Notes: a model not told the origin generated them from the letters alone. Positions 18,427 to 27,859 are shown, counted from the first letter of the stretch. The stretch: DNA of 64,000 bases from Rhizobium sp. RU36D (GCF_900176345.1 NZ_FWXU01000006.1:186001-250000), one strand, 5' to 3'. Made by a program: numbers and translations.

Positions 18427-19440
18427 CTAGAGATAGGCGCGAGCCTCCATGTACCAGTCGACGAAGGCCTTCACGCCCACGTCAAGCGTGGTTTCCGGCT
18501 TCGATCCGGTCAGTGCAACCAGCAGATCGGGGCTGGCATAGGTGCGTGGCACGTCGCCCTTCTGCATCGGCAGCATTTTCCGACGGGCTGGCCTGCCGAT
18601 GATCTTCTCGACCGTTTCCACGAAATCGAGCAGGCCTACGGGCTGGCCGCCGCCGATATTGACGACGCGATACGGCGCCTCATGGGAGAGCGTGTCGATC
18701 ACCCCTGACTTTTCAACCCGCGTCTCCGGCAAGGGCACCACGTGGGACAGCTGGATGATGGAATCCACGAGGTCTTCCACGTATGTGAAATCCCGGCTCA
18801 TCTTGCCTTCGCCGTAGATTTCGATCTCGTCGCCGTCAACGATCGCCTTCACGAACTTGAACAGAGCCATATCCGGCCGGCCCCAGGGTCCGTAGACCGT
18901 GAAGAAGCGGAATGCGGTCGTCGGGATCTTGTGCAGATGGGCATAGCTATGCGCCATCAGTTCCGTGGCCTTCTTCGTTGCGGCGTAGAAGGTAAGTGGT
19001 TCATCGGTCTTGTCGGATTCGCGGAACGGGATCGACGGGTTCGCACCATAGACGGACGAGGTCGATGCCAGCATCAGATGCTTGACGCCGACATCCTTGG
19101 ACAGTTCAAGAATGTTCCAGGTGCCGGACAGATTGGAATCCAGGTAGGCCTTAGGATTTTCAAGGCTGTAGCGAACACCGGCCTGAGCAGCCAGGTGCAC
19201 GATCACATCAGGTGCGTCGCCCGCAATGGCCTTGTCGAGGGCTGCGCGCTCCTCCAGCATCCCGATGCTCGGCTTGAATGCGGGGAACTGATTGAGGGCG
19301 GCGTGCCGCGCCTCCTTCAGCTTGAGGCTGTAGTAAGGGGTCATGCCATCGAAACCGATGACCTCATGACCCTCCTGCAGGAGCTTGCGGGCCAGATGGA
19401 ATCCGATGAAGCCAGCCGTGCCCGTGATGAGATACCGCAT
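18427..19440 (-). CDS. lpsL: UDP-glucuronate 4-epimerase (LpsL-like)
   Basis: Short-chain dehydrogenase/epimerase converting UDP-glucuronate to UDP-galacturonate, a donor for lipopolysaccharide core and capsule in rhizobia. The 337-residue product has the NAD motif GTAGFIG (residues 7-13) and the catalytic YAATK with an upstream Ser (ASTSSVYG). Residue pattern near the N-terminus ([16 protein letters not shown]) is typical of GalA/GlcA-type epimerases. The start overlaps the rkpK stop as TGATG, and RkpK makes the substrate, so the pair forms a short pathway. A related activity such as UDP-GlcNAc/GalNAc epimerisation is less likely. Confidence 0.9.
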   Translation of the reverse strand: MRYLITGTAGFIGFHLARKLLQEGHEVIGFDGMTPYYSLKLKEARHAALNQFPAFKPSIGMLEERAALDKAIAGDAPDVIVHLAAQAGVRYSLENPKAYLDSNLSGTWNILELSKDVGVKHLMLASTSSVYGANPSIPFRESDKTDEPLTFYAATKKATELMAHSYAHLHKIPTTAFRFFTVYGPWGRPDMALFKFVKAIVDGDEIEIYGEGKMSRDFTYVEDLVDSIIQLSHVVPLPETRVEKSGVIDTLSHEAPYRVVNIGGGQPVGLLDFVETVEKIIGRPARRKMLPMQKGDVPRTYASPDLLVALTGSKPETTLDVGVKAFVDWYMEARAYL

Positions 19441-20756
19441 CAGGCATCGCCTCCGGCGCGACCGACGCCATGATATTCGAAGCCGTGGCGGGTGACTTCG
19501 GTCTTCGGATAGACATTGCGCAGGTCAACCAGCAGCGGATTGTTCATCGTGGCCTTCAGGCGACGGAAGTCCAGTGCACGGAAGGCATCCCATTCGGTGA
19601 CAAGAACCAGCGCATCGGCCTTCTCGGAAATGCTGTAGGCATCCTGGCCATAGTTGACCGGACCGAGCAGATCGCGTGCCGCTTCCATGCCTTCCGGATC
19701 GTAAGCATGGACTTCCGCACCATTGTCCTGCAGGGCCTGGATGATGGAGATCGACGGCGCTTCGCGCATGTCATCCGTGTTCGGCTTGAATGTCAGTCCG
19801 AGGATCGCGATCTTCTTGCCGCGCACGGACCCGCCGCAGGCGGCAATCACCTTGCGCGCCATGGCACGCTTGCGATTGTCATTGATCGCGACGGTGGTTT
19901 CGATCAGACGCATCGGGCTTTCGAAGTCCTGCGCGGTCTTGACCAGAGCCAAAGTGTCCTTGGGGAAGCAGGAGCCGCCGTAACCGGGACCGGCATGAAG
20001 AAATTTCTCGCCGATGCGCTTGTCCATGCCAATGCCCTTGGCCACCTTCTGTACGTCGGCACCGACGCGTTCGCACAGATCGGCGATCTCGTTGATAAAG
20101 GTGATCTTCATCGCCAGGAAGGCATTGCCGGCATACTTGATAAGCTCCGATGTCCGGCGCTCGCAGAAGAACAGCGGTGCTGCGTTGAGCGACAGCGGAC
20201 GATAGACCTCCTTCATCACCTCGATGGCGCGCTCGTCCGTCGTTCCGATGACGATGCGGTCCGGGCGCTTGAAGTCGTCGATGGCCGCGCCTTCGCGCAG
20301 GAATTCCGGGTTGGACACGACAGCGATGTCGGCCTCGGGATTGGCTTCGCGGATCACGCGCTCCACTTCGTCACCGGTGCCGACAGGAACAGTCGACTTC
20401 GTTACGACAACTGTGAAGCCGGTGGAGGCCTGTGCAATCTCGCGGGCTGCAGCATGGACATAGCTCAGGTCGGCATGGCCATCGCCGCGACGGGACGGCG
20501 TGCCGACTGCGATGAACACCACATCGGCATCCTTGACGGCGGCGGCAAGATCCGTCGAGAAGGAGAGGCGGCCAGCCTTGTAGTTAGACTCGACCAAGGC
20601 ATCGAGGCCCGGCTCATAGATCGGGATCACGCCATTCTTCAGGGCCTCGATCTTGGCTTCGACCTTGTCGACGCAGATCACGTCGTGCCCGAAGTCTGCA
20701 AAGCAAACTCCCGATACAAGACCAACATAGCCGGACCCAACCATCGTTATACGCAT
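19440..20756 (-). CDS. rkpK: UDP-glucose 6-dehydrogenase
   Basis: Oxidises UDP-glucose to UDP-glucuronate in two NAD-dependent steps. From the ATG at 20756 (MRITMVG; a start at 20768 is also in frame) the 438-residue product has the Rossmann motif [38 protein letters not shown], the catalytic cysteine in [12 protein letters not shown], and [16 protein letters not shown]. Full length for the UDP-Glc/GDP-Man dehydrogenase family. It feeds LpsL, encoded immediately downstream with overlapping codons. In rhizobia RkpK is needed for K-antigen and LPS synthesis. Confidence 0.94.
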   Translation of the reverse strand: MRITMVGSGYVGLVSGVCFADFGHDVICVDKVEAKIEALKNGVIPIYEPGLDALVESNYKAGRLSFSTDLAAAVKDADVVFIAVGTPSRRGDGHADLSYVHAAAREIAQASTGFTVVVTKSTVPVGTGDEVERVIREANPEADIAVVSNPEFLREGAAIDDFKRPDRIVIGTTDERAIEVMKEVYRPLSLNAAPLFFCERRTSELIKYAGNAFLAMKITFINEIADLCERVGADVQKVAKGIGMDKRIGEKFLHAGPGYGGSCFPKDTLALVKTAQDFESPMRLIETTVAINDNRKRAMARKVIAACGGSVRGKKIAILGLTFKPNTDDMREAPSISIIQALQDNGAEVHAYDPEGMEAARDLLGPVNYGQDAYSISEKADALVLVTEWDAFRALDFRRLKATMNNPLLVDLRNVYPKTEVTRHGFEYHGVGRAGGDA

Positions 20757-21085
20757 AGCTTCTCTCAAAAAATACTTGCGGAGGATAGAAGCGGAGGAAG
20801 CCCCACGCTCCGTGGCGTTGTATGTCCCGTTTCACGTCGCATATTTTCAGCTTGAAAAAAAGCGAATATTGCAGGTGCGAATAGCCGGACGCCAAATGTC
20901 GTTAATTCGAAGGTCTGGAAAAATTGCCCTGCTACCTGTTCGGCAGATGGCATGCGCAGGCCATCTTGAACCGCGCGGCAGTCAGGTGGAATGGCGGCCG
21001 TCGTTCCAGGCAGAACCTGCCGTCCAAACCACGCCCAATCGGATGGTGCCGCGCCTTGCCTGCGGATAGACTGTCATCACACCGC
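20757..21085. other. Intergenic region upstream of rkpK
   Basis: About 330 bases between rkpK and the 77-codon gene, both on the minus strand. It should hold the rkpK promoter. Visible dyads: AGATGGC (20945-20951) with GCCATCT (20960-20966), and GGCAG-AAC-CTGCC near 21009-21021. ORFs here have no supporting start site or family signature. I see no RNA gene. Confidence 0.45.
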
Positions 21086-21319
21086 TCAGTCGAAGTGACC
21101 GGAGACCGGGTCGTAACGCTTGCCGTCTGCAAGCATGGCCAACTCGACGAGCTCGTCCTCGTCGCAAATGCCGTTTTCGAACAGATAGACAACGAGATCA
21201 GCTGCGTTCTCCCGCCGGATATCTTCCGATCCCAAGGCTCCGCGCAGTTGTATGCGGCGGATCGCTCTTTCAACCGCGTCGGCCTTTCCGATCGCAATTG
21301 TAGGGGGTGACGAACCCAT
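21086..21319 (-). CDS. Conserved-looking small protein of unknown function (77 aa)
   Basis: I do not recognise the family. The product (MGSSPPTIAIGKADAVERAI...DPVSGHFD) is soluble, with alternating charged and hydrophobic residues that suggest two or three helices; an acidic stretch (NGICDEDELVELAMLADG) lies near the C-terminus. Support for a real gene: GGGAGG eight bases upstream of the ATG at 21319, and a perfect 8-bp hairpin just before that site (21341-21361). It lies between rkpK and tRNA-Arg. Confidence 0.65.
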   Translation of the reverse strand: MGSSPPTIAIGKADAVERAIRRIQLRGALGSEDIRRENAADLVVYLFENGICDEDELVELAMLADGKRYDPVSGHFD

Positions 21320-21340
21320 GATGGTGTCCTCCCGTCAACT

Positions 21341-21361
21341 CGACCGCATCAGTTGCGGTCG
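21341..21361 (-). promoter_or_regulatory. Hairpin in the leader of the 77-codon gene
   Basis: CGACCGCA (21341-21348) is exactly complementary to TGCGGTCG (21354-21361), with a 5-base loop, and ends about 10 bases before the GGGAGG ribosome binding site. It may be an operator or a leader structure. Confidence 0.4.
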
Positions 21362-21457
21362 TCGATGCAAGTCTATCACACGATCTGGTTTTTTTAAGAC
21401 GATGCCGGCCCGGTAAGGAAACAAACATTTCCTGGGCTGCGGAATATGACCTTGAAG

Positions 21458-21534
21458 TGGTGATCCCGGCGCGATTCGAACGCGCGACCCCCAGATTAGG
21501 AATCTGGTGCTCTATCCTGCTGAGCTACGGGACC
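21458..21534 (-). tRNA. tRNA-Arg (anticodon CCT)
   Basis: Minus strand 21534 to 21458 folds as a cloverleaf: acceptor GGTCCCG with CGGGATC, discriminator A and encoded CCA; anticodon stem CCAGA/TCTGG around loop TTCCTAA (anticodon CCT); T-loop GTTCGAATC. It reads AGG codons. No integrase or attachment duplication is visible beside it. Confidence 0.95.
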
Positions 21535-21602
21535 AGCGGCCACATCCATACAAAAGGTGAGGCCGCAAGCCAAGCCTTTTCTCGGCTGTGCCGTATCGCC
21601 GG

Positions 21603-22766
21603 TTATTCCGTCAGGCGTTGTTCCGCCAGCCTCACCCAATAGGAAATGCCATAGCCGAGGGCCTCGTCGTTGAAGTCGTAGGCCGGGTTGTGCAGGCCTG
21701 CAGTGTCGCCATTGCCGATCATGATATAGGCGCCGGGCCGGGCCTGCAGCATGAAGGCAAAGTCCTCGCCGGCCATGGAGGGATCGACGTCGTCGTTGAC
21801 CAGCTGCTCGCCCACCACGTCGATGGCCGCCTTGGCGGCATGCCGGGTTTCCGTTGGATGGTTCGAGGTCACGGGACAGGCCCGCTCATACTCTACCGTC
21901 ACCTCGGCGCCATGAGCGGCTGCAATTCCGGCTGCGATCTGGCGGATCCGAGCTTCCGCCATGTTCCGCACGCTTTCATCATGGGTGCGCACCGTGCCGG
22001 AGAGATGCGCGATCTCCGGGATGATGTTGTGCGTGGTGCCCGCATGAAACTGGGTGACCGAGACCACCACCGAGCGCACGGGATTGGCGTTGCGCGAGGC
22101 AATCAGCTGCAGGCCGCCGACGATTTCTGCGCCGATCGCAATCGTGTCGATGGTCATGTGCGGCTCTGCCGCATGGCCGCCGCGGCCGTTGATGGTCACG
22201 AAGAACTTGTCGGGAGCGGCCATGATGCCGCCGTTGCGGATGCCGAAACTGCCGAGCGGCATGCCGGGCATGTTGTGCATGCCATAGACTTCCTCGATGC
22301 CGAATCGCTCCATCAGCCCGTCTTCGACCATCGCCCGGGCGCCAGCGCCACCTTCTTCCGCCGGCTGGAAGATCACGACGGCCCGCCCATTGAAGTTACG
22401 GGTCTCGCAGAGATGTTTGGCCGCGCCGAGCAGCATGGCGGTGTGGCCGTCATGGCCGCAGGCATGCATCTTGCCCGGCGACTTCGATGCCCAGGGCTTA
22501 CCGGTGATTTCCTCCAGCGGCAGGGCGTCCATGTCGGCCCGGAGCCCGATGGCCCTGTCGCTCTCTCCGCGGCCCTTGATTACGCCGACGACGCCGGTGC
22601 GGCCGATGCCGGTCACGATCTCGTCGACACCGAATTCCTTGAGCTTTTCTGCCACGAAGGCTGCCGTGTTGTGCACCTCGTAGAGAATCTCCGGATGGGC
22701 ATGCAGGTGGTGTCGCCACTCGCGGGCCTCGTTCTGGAGTTCGGCTGCGCGGTTCAGTAAGGGCAT
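21603..22766 (-). CDS. M20-family amidohydrolase (hippurate / N-acyl-amino-acid hydrolase type)
   Basis: Zinc- or manganese-dependent cytoplasmic peptidase-like hydrolase, 387 residues. The M20D motifs are present: HLHAHPE near residue 21, LRADMDALP, the metal-binding HACGHDGH, PAEEGGAGA, HNMPGMPLG, and SMAGEDFAFM with GLHNPAYDFND near the C-terminus. The central dimerisation domain contains GRGGHAAEPH. The family cleaves N-acyl or N-benzoyl amino acids or indole-amino-acid conjugates; the substrate cannot be read from sequence. It is divergent from the DD-carboxypeptidase gene. The ATG at 22766 begins MPLLNRAAELQ. Confidence 0.9.
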   Translation of the reverse strand: MPLLNRAAELQNEAREWRHHLHAHPEILYEVHNTAAFVAEKLKEFGVDEIVTGIGRTGVVGVIKGRGESDRAIGLRADMDALPLEEITGKPWASKSPGKMHACGHDGHTAMLLGAAKHLCETRNFNGRAVVIFQPAEEGGAGARAMVEDGLMERFGIEEVYGMHNMPGMPLGSFGIRNGGIMAAPDKFFVTINGRGGHAAEPHMTIDTIAIGAEIVGGLQLIASRNANPVRSVVVSVTQFHAGTTHNIIPEIAHLSGTVRTHDESVRNMAEARIRQIAAGIAAAHGAEVTVEYERACPVTSNHPTETRHAAKAAIDVVGEQLVNDDVDPSMAGEDFAFMLQARPGAYIMIGNGDTAGLHNPAYDFNDEALGYGISYWVRLAEQRLTE

Positions 22767-22918
22767 AGGTCGTTCCTGTGATGAATTGCGGGACTTGGAC
22801 CGGTCGCGCGAAAGTGACTTGAGTAATCGGTGCGATCAGTCCGCTTTGCCATTGCAAGGCTATATAGGGTAAATATAAAACCCTTACGAGCCTTTATCAG
22901 ACCGTCGGAGGTCCAGAC

Positions 22919-24034
22919 TTGACCAGAAAGATTTCACGTTCGCTTCTCAAGGCGTCCAGATTTGCGCGGCTTGGCGCAATTATGGTCGCTGCGCTGGTTG
23001 CGTTGCCGATGGTTGCTTCAGCAAATCCGGTCATGGTTGTGGATGTTGCGACGGGACGGGTGGTCGAGCATCGCGATGCCTTCCGCAAATGGTATCCGGC
23101 ATCGCTGACGAAACTGATGACGGCCTATACCACGTTCAAGGCGATCCGGCGTGGAGAAGTCACCTTGCAGACGCCGGTGACCATGACTAAACGTGCGGCG
23201 TCGGAGCCGCCAAGCCGGATCGGTTTCAAGGTCGGCTCGCAGATGACGCTGGACAGTGCCCTCAAGATCATGCTGGTCAAATCGGCAAACGATGTTTCGG
23301 TCGCGGTGGCGGAAACGGTCGGCGGCTCGCTTGAGAATTTCATGGTGCGGATGAATGCGGAAGCGGCGGGCCTCGGCATGACCTCGTCGCGATTCATCAA
23401 TCCGCACGGGCTACCGGGTGCCGGGCAATACACCACGGCACGCGACCTCGCGATCCTGTCTCTGGCGATCCGCCGCGAGTTTCCGGAATATGCCGGATAT
23501 TTCTCGCTGGAAGGCATCGATACCGGCAAAAAAGTCTATGCCAATTACAACCTGCTGATCGGCCGGTTCGACGGGGCTGACGGCATGAAGACGGGGTATA
23601 TCTGCGCCTCGGGTTTCAACCAGATATCATCTGCAACCCGCAACGGGCGCACGGTCATCACCGTGGTGCTAGGCGCCGATAGCCTGGGTGCGCGCGCCGA
23701 CATGTCCGCGGATCTCCTGCAGAAGGCGCTGGTCAGCCGGCCGGAAGGACCCAAGATCGAAACTCTTGCGCCCTATGGCGAAGGCCGCGACGTGGTGACC
23801 GATATCAGCGCCGAGATTTGTAACCCGAAGGCACGGCAGGTGCGCAGCGAAGGCCGCGACGATGCCGGGCGCATGAAGATGCTGTCGCCCTACATCCATG
23901 AATTGGCGCATCCGCCGCGCCCTGTGTTTGCCGGCGTTATTCCGGGCACGGAGCCGGTCGACGCGAAGCCGGAAAAGGGTGGGGCTAACAAGATTGCCAA
24001 CGTGCCGATCCCGATTCCTCGCCCGACATTCTGA
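22919..24034 (+). CDS. D-alanyl-D-alanine carboxypeptidase (S11 family)
   Basis: Penicillin-binding DD-carboxypeptidase trimming peptidoglycan pentapeptides in the periplasm; 371 residues. The start is a TTG at 22919, supported by GGAGG eight bases upstream and a good signal peptide (basic n-region, hydrophobic core, cleavage after MVASA near residue 35); the next ATG would lose the n-region. Catalytic motifs: SLTK (S62-K65), SAN in KSANDVSVAV, and KTG in GMKTGYICASG. The C-terminal about 90 residues are Pro/basic-rich and do not resemble the PBP5 beta domain. The cobW-like gene follows after 11 bases. Confidence 0.93.
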   Translation: MTRKISRSLLKASRFARLGAIMVAALVALPMVASANPVMVVDVATGRVVEHRDAFRKWYPASLTKLMTAYTTFKAIRRGEVTLQTPVTMTKRAASEPPSRIGFKVGSQMTLDSALKIMLVKSANDVSVAVAETVGGSLENFMVRMNAEAAGLGMTSSRFINPHGLPGAGQYTTARDLAILSLAIRREFPEYAGYFSLEGIDTGKKVYANYNLLIGRFDGADGMKTGYICASGFNQISSATRNGRTVITVVLGADSLGARADMSADLLQKALVSRPEGPKIETLAPYGEGRDVVTDISAEICNPKARQVRSEGRDDAGRMKMLSPYIHELAHPPRPVFAGVIPGTEPVDAKPEKGGANKIANVPIPIPRPTF

Positions 24035-24045
24035 GTGCCAAGACC

Positions 24046-25164
24046 ATGACAATGTTCCAGGGGCGTGACCGCGTTGCCGTTTCCGTTCTCACGGGGTTTC
24101 TAGGCGCGGGTAAGTCCACGCTTCTGAACCGGATCCTCAAGGATTCCGCCATGAAGGACGCGGCTGTCATCATCAACGAGTTCGGCGAGGTCGGGATAGA
24201 CCATCTGCTAGTCGAGTCCTCTGGTGATGGCTTGATCGAGCTATCTGACGGATGCCTCTGCTGCACGGTTCGCGGCGAACTGGTCGATACACTGGCATCG
24301 CTGATGGACGGCATGCAGACCGGTCGCATCAAGCCCTTGTCGCGCATCGTCATCGAGACGACGGGACTTGCCGATCCAGCGCCGGTACTCCAGTCCGTTA
24401 TCGGCAATCCGGTGATCGCGTCGAATTTCGAGATCGAGGGCGTCGTCACGGTGGTGGACGCCGTGAACGGCCTGTCCACGCTCGATCGCTTTGAAGAGGC
24501 GGTCAAGCAGGTCGCTGTCGCAGACAGGCTGGTCCTGTCGAAAGCCGCGCTTGTTGCGGACGAAGAGGGCCTCGTTGCTCTCAAGGGGCGCTTAGCGCAA
24601 CTCAATCCGCGCGCGCCGCTGATGGATGGCGACGCAGATGAGACTGGCCGTGCCAGCATCTTCGAAAACGGGTTGTACGATCCGGCCACGAAGATTGCCG
24701 ATGTCGATCGGTGGCTGAAGGACGAGGCGACGTCGGATCACCATCACCATCATCATCACGATCATCATGACGTGAACCGGCATGGCGAGAGTATCCGGTC
24801 CCATTCCATCATCCATGACAGGCCGATCGATCCGGCCGCGATCGAGATGTTTGTGGATCTGCTCCGCTCTGCCCATGGAGAGCGGCTGCTGCGCATGAAG
24901 GCGATCGTTGCCTTGGCGGACAATCCGGATCGGCCGCTGGTGCTGCACGGCGTGCAGTCCGTCTTTCATCCGCCCGTGCGGTTGCCTGCCTGGCCGGATC
25001 CCGCGGACCGCCGCACGCGCCTTGTGCTGATCACGCAGGATATGCCCGAGTCCTACGTTGAAGATCTGTTCGCGGCCTTCATCGGCGCGCCTCGGATCGA
25101 CCGGCCGGATCGTGAGGCCCTTGAGAACAATCCGCTGGCGGTGTCGGGGATGACGTTCCGCTGA
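24046..25164 (+). CDS. COG0523 (CobW/Nha1-type) metal-related GTPase
   Basis: G3E-family GTPase of the CobW/YeiR/ZigA group, often a metal chaperone, 372 residues. It has Walker A GFLGAGKST (17-25), the metal-binding C70-L-C-C73 motif, ETTGLADPAP, and a histidine-rich loop (H232-H241 plus other His to about 260) that should bind Zn, Co or Ni. The C-terminal CobW domain includes LLRMKAIVALAD and LVLHGVQSVFHPP. Odd point: the G4 guanine-specificity motif, normally NKxD or TKxD, reads SKAA (165-168). It starts 11 bases after the carboxypeptidase stop and is not near cobST. Not necessarily cobalamin-related. Confidence 0.88.
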   Translation: MTMFQGRDRVAVSVLTGFLGAGKSTLLNRILKDSAMKDAAVIINEFGEVGIDHLLVESSGDGLIELSDGCLCCTVRGELVDTLASLMDGMQTGRIKPLSRIVIETTGLADPAPVLQSVIGNPVIASNFEIEGVVTVVDAVNGLSTLDRFEEAVKQVAVADRLVLSKAALVADEEGLVALKGRLAQLNPRAPLMDGDADETGRASIFENGLYDPATKIADVDRWLKDEATSDHHHHHHHDHHDVNRHGESIRSHSIIHDRPIDPAAIEMFVDLLRSAHGERLLRMKAIVALADNPDRPLVLHGVQSVFHPPVRLPAWPDPADRRTRLVLITQDMPESYVEDLFAAFIGAPRIDRPDREALENNPLAVSGMTFR

Positions 25165-25186
25165 CGTGAAGCGGATCAGTGCTGAG

Positions 25187-25420
25187 TCAGCCCTTGCGGA
25201 TCAGGAAACTGTGCCCGCTTTCGGTGCGGTTGTTCTCGAGCAGTTCGTGGCCCTCTTCCCGACAGAAATGCGGGATGTCGATTCCTGCCAGAGGATCCGT
25301 CGTCTCGACCGAAAGCAGATTGCCTGACGACAAGGTCGCCAGGCGTTTGCGGGTTTTCAGCACCGGCAGCGGACACTTCAGCCCTTTGAGGTCCAGCGCG
25401 ACCGTCTCAGGCGACTCCAC
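25187..25420 (-). CDS. TusA/SirA-family sulfurtransferase-like protein
   Basis: A 77-residue protein with the family CPxP motif at C16 (LKCPLPVLKTRKRL), the site that carries persulfide in TusA, and a second-half pattern TTDPLAGIDIPHFC. The family donates sulphur for tRNA thiolation or Mo-cofactor maturation; the exact role here is unknown. The start is GTG at 25420, only five bases after the stop of the L,D-transpeptidase gene, so it is likely co-transcribed. Convergent with the COG0523 gene. Confidence 0.86.
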   Translation of the reverse strand: MESPETVALDLKGLKCPLPVLKTRKRLATLSSGNLLSVETTDPLAGIDIPHFCREEGHELLENNRTESGHSFLIRKG

Positions 25421-25425
25421 CCTGC

Positions 25426-26676
25426 TTACCAGATCTTCCAGAATGGCTTCTTGGCTTCAGCTGATGGTGCCACCTGTGCCTGCTCCCTTGGATCAGGCGT
25501 CGGGATCGGAGTGCTGCCTGCCGCTGCCGCCACCTGCGGAGCGGGCTGTGCCGGCGTCGCAACTGGCTGGGATTGCGGTGCAACGGGCTGCGACTGAGCT
25601 GCTGCTGCGGCCGGGCGACCAGATGCCGTGGAAAGCGACGGCGCCACGGACATCAGGGCCTGCTGGCTGTTTTGTGCGGTGGCCGTTTCGATGTCGAGGA
25701 AACGGCCGGCTTTCAGCGCCGAACCGGTCGGTGCATAGGCCAGGTCGCGACCCTTGCGCTGATTGGCCACAAGTGCCTTGCGCTCGGCTTCGGTCGGGTC
25801 ATACCAAATTTTGCCGTCGTATTTCTTTGCCGCCTTTTCGAAGTCGCGGGCATAGGCGACCTCGTAGGTTTTCAGTGCTGAGGCGAGCGCCGGTGGCGTC
25901 GACATCGGCGGGCAGGCTGCACCGGCATTGAAGGACGCATTGCCTTCGACGGATTGGTTGAAAACGTATTTGCGCTCACAGACATTCACGTCCGGCGGGC
26001 GTTTGGTCACCTCGAAATTGTCGTAGCCAACCTTCAGCATCTTCCAGAATTCGAAGTGCGGGCTGTGTTGGTGACGCGCCATGTTTTCCGCCGTCATGCG
26101 GAAGGGGAATGCCTGGAGCTGGATCGTCTTTTGGCCGCCCTTAAAGGCGTCGCGCGCAAAGGCATAGATTTCCAGCATCTGGCCGTCTGTCATCGAGTAG
26201 CAGCCCGATGACGAGCAGGCTCCGTGGATCATCAGGTTGCTGCCGGTGCGGCTGTTGGCCTGGTCGAAGCGGTTGGGAAAGCCGGTGTTGATGGCGAGGT
26301 AATATTTGGAATAGGGGTTAAGATGCGCGGGCGAGAGCGGGTAGAAACCCTCCGGCGCCTGCCGGTCTCCCTCCTTGACCTTCGGACCGAGACGGCCGGA
26401 CCAGGCACAGATCTGGTATTCCGTGATCTTCTCGAAGCGATTGTCGGTCTTGGCCTTCCAGACCTCCAGGACACCCTCTTCCTTGAAGATGCGGATCGCG
26501 ATCGGCGAGTTGCGATCCATACCCTTGGCCTTCATCTGCTGAAGGATGCGAGGCGGCAGGGGATGCTCAACCTTGTTGGCAATGGTCTTGGGGTCGAAGG
26601 CTTCATCCATGGTGTCGTTGCAGCCGACCAGAACGGCAGCTGCAAGGAACAGAACGGCGGCTGATGTCAAACGCAT
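25426..26676 (-). CDS. L,D-transpeptidase-family lipoprotein (YafK-like)
   Basis: Periplasmic YkuD-domain protein, 416 residues. The lipobox LVGC puts the lipidated Cys at 19. The catalytic motif is in IHGACSSSGCYSMTD (around residue 150), and APEGFYPLSPAHLNPYSKYYLAIN is the substrate-side strand pattern seen in YafK/DpaA-type proteins, which cut or form peptidoglycan cross-links or lipoprotein links. The C-terminal about 90 residues are low-complexity Ala/Pro/Gln and end in KPFWKIW. Upstream on the same strand are accA and xerD, 166 bases away; TusA follows closely. Whether it makes or breaks bonds cannot be told from sequence. Confidence 0.88.
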   Translation of the reverse strand: MRLTSAAVLFLAAAVLVGCNDTMDEAFDPKTIANKVEHPLPPRILQQMKAKGMDRNSPIAIRIFKEEGVLEVWKAKTDNRFEKITEYQICAWSGRLGPKVKEGDRQAPEGFYPLSPAHLNPYSKYYLAINTGFPNRFDQANSRTGSNLMIHGACSSSGCYSMTDGQMLEIYAFARDAFKGGQKTIQLQAFPFRMTAENMARHQHSPHFEFWKMLKVGYDNFEVTKRPPDVNVCERKYVFNQSVEGNASFNAGAACPPMSTPPALASALKTYEVAYARDFEKAAKKYDGKIWYDPTEAERKALVANQRKGRDLAYAPTGSALKAGRFLDIETATAQNSQQALMSVAPSLSTASGRPAAAAAQSQPVAPQSQPVATPAQPAPQVAAAAGSTPIPTPDPREQAQVAPSAEAKKPFWKIW

Positions 26677-26842
26677 TGCGAAGGGCTCATCTCAAACTTT
26701 TTGCGGCGATTCGATAGCTCGCCGAGCACGATCATAGGCCTTGCGGTTTTTCAAAAGGTAAATGCAATCTTTCCATCGGGACTTCAATTTATCGTGTATA
26801 CCAGCACCTGAGCAGGATTATGGCATCCACGATACCCAAGCA

Positions 26843-27796
26843 TCAAAGATGCCGACCGATTTCCAGGAACTTCTGACGCCGCGCGGAACGAACCTGATCG
26901 CCTTGCATATCCGCAAATTCGGCAAGTGCAGAGGCAATCACGTCACCGGTGCGATCGATCACCGATTCCGGATCGCGATGGGCGCCGCCCACCGGCTCGG
27001 TAATGATGCCGTCGATAACGCCGAGTGCCTTCAGATCATCTGACGTAATCTTCATGTTGGTCGCGGCTTCCTTGGCGCGGGCAGAATCGCGCCAGAGGAT
27101 CGAGGCTGCACCCTCCGGCGAAATGACCGAATAGATCGCATGCTCCAGCATATAGACCCGATTGCCGGTCGCAATCGCGATGGCGCCACCCGAGCCCCCT
27201 TCGCCGATGACGACGGAGATAATCGGCACCTTCACATTGAGACACATTTCGGTGGAACGTGCGATGGCTTCCGCCTGGCCGCGCTCTTCCGCACCGATGC
27301 CCGGATAGGCGCCAGCCGTGTCGATCAGCGAGACGATGGGCAGCCCGAACCGGTCCGCCATTTCCATGACGCGGATGGCCTTGCGATAGCCTTCGGGACG
27401 GGCGCTGCCGAAATTGTGTTTCAGCCTCGTCTTGGTATCGTTGCCCTTTTCCTGGCCGATCACGGCCACGGGCTGGCCACGAAAGCGCGCGAGCCCGGCC
27501 TGGATTGCGGCATCCTCGGCGAACTTGCGATCACCAGCGAGCGGGGTAAAATCCGTCAGCAGGCGCGTGGCATAATCGACAAAATGCGGCCGCTGCGGGT
27601 GGCGCGCGACCTGGGTTTTCTGCCATGCGTTCAGCTTGGAATAAATCTCTTCCATAGCCTCGCGGACACGCGTCTCAAGGCGGCCGATTTCTTCCGAGGT
27701 GTCGATACTCTCGTCTTCGCCGGCCAGCTTCTTAAGCTCGTGAATCTTGCCTTCGAGGTCTGAGATAGGTTTTTCGAAGTCGAGATAATTGTGCAT
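26843..27796 (-). CDS. accA: Acetyl-CoA carboxylase carboxyltransferase subunit alpha
   Basis: Alpha half of the carboxyltransferase that makes malonyl-CoA for fatty acid synthesis. From the ATG at 27796 ([10 protein letters not shown], the typical family N-terminus) the product is 317 residues; upstream in-frame codons to 27835 are judged leader. Motifs: [15 protein letters not shown] coiled region, [33 protein letters not shown], and [11 protein letters not shown] with the oxyanion glycines. Transcribed after xerD (63-base gap). The beta subunit gene is not in the window. Confidence 0.97.
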   Translation of the reverse strand: MHNYLDFEKPISDLEGKIHELKKLAGEDESIDTSEEIGRLETRVREAMEEIYSKLNAWQKTQVARHPQRPHFVDYATRLLTDFTPLAGDRKFAEDAAIQAGLARFRGQPVAVIGQEKGNDTKTRLKHNFGSARPEGYRKAIRVMEMADRFGLPIVSLIDTAGAYPGIGAEERGQAEAIARSTEMCLNVKVPIISVVIGEGGSGGAIAIATGNRVYMLEHAIYSVISPEGAASILWRDSARAKEAATNMKITSDDLKALGVIDGIITEPVGGAHRDPESVIDRTGDVIASALAEFADMQGDQVRSARRQKFLEIGRHL

Positions 27797-27859
27797 CAAA
27801 TCCGTTTCCGATCGTTTCGCCCTGCGGATTTTCATCCTCAGGTACCGGCGCTGCCGGTC

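Noticed and set aside
19470-20855. 461-aa plus-strand ORF opposite rkpK
   Set aside because: Length equals the open antisense frame of rkpK; no domain pattern is visible and the rkpK catalytic motifs are complete.
21458-21534. tRNA-Arg as an attachment site of an integrated island
   Set aside because: No integrase gene nearby and no repeat of the tRNA 3' end was noticed; the neighbours are ordinary chromosomal genes. XerD at 28 kb is the housekeeping recombinase.
21588-22760. 390-aa plus-strand ORF opposite the M20 hydrolase
   Set aside because: It starts in the tRNA-proximal gap and mirrors the M20 gene; the minus-strand metal motifs decide.
24754-24790. Repetitive CATCAC tract as a CRISPR or satellite repeat
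   Set aside because: It encodes the in-frame His-rich loop of the COG0523 GTPase.
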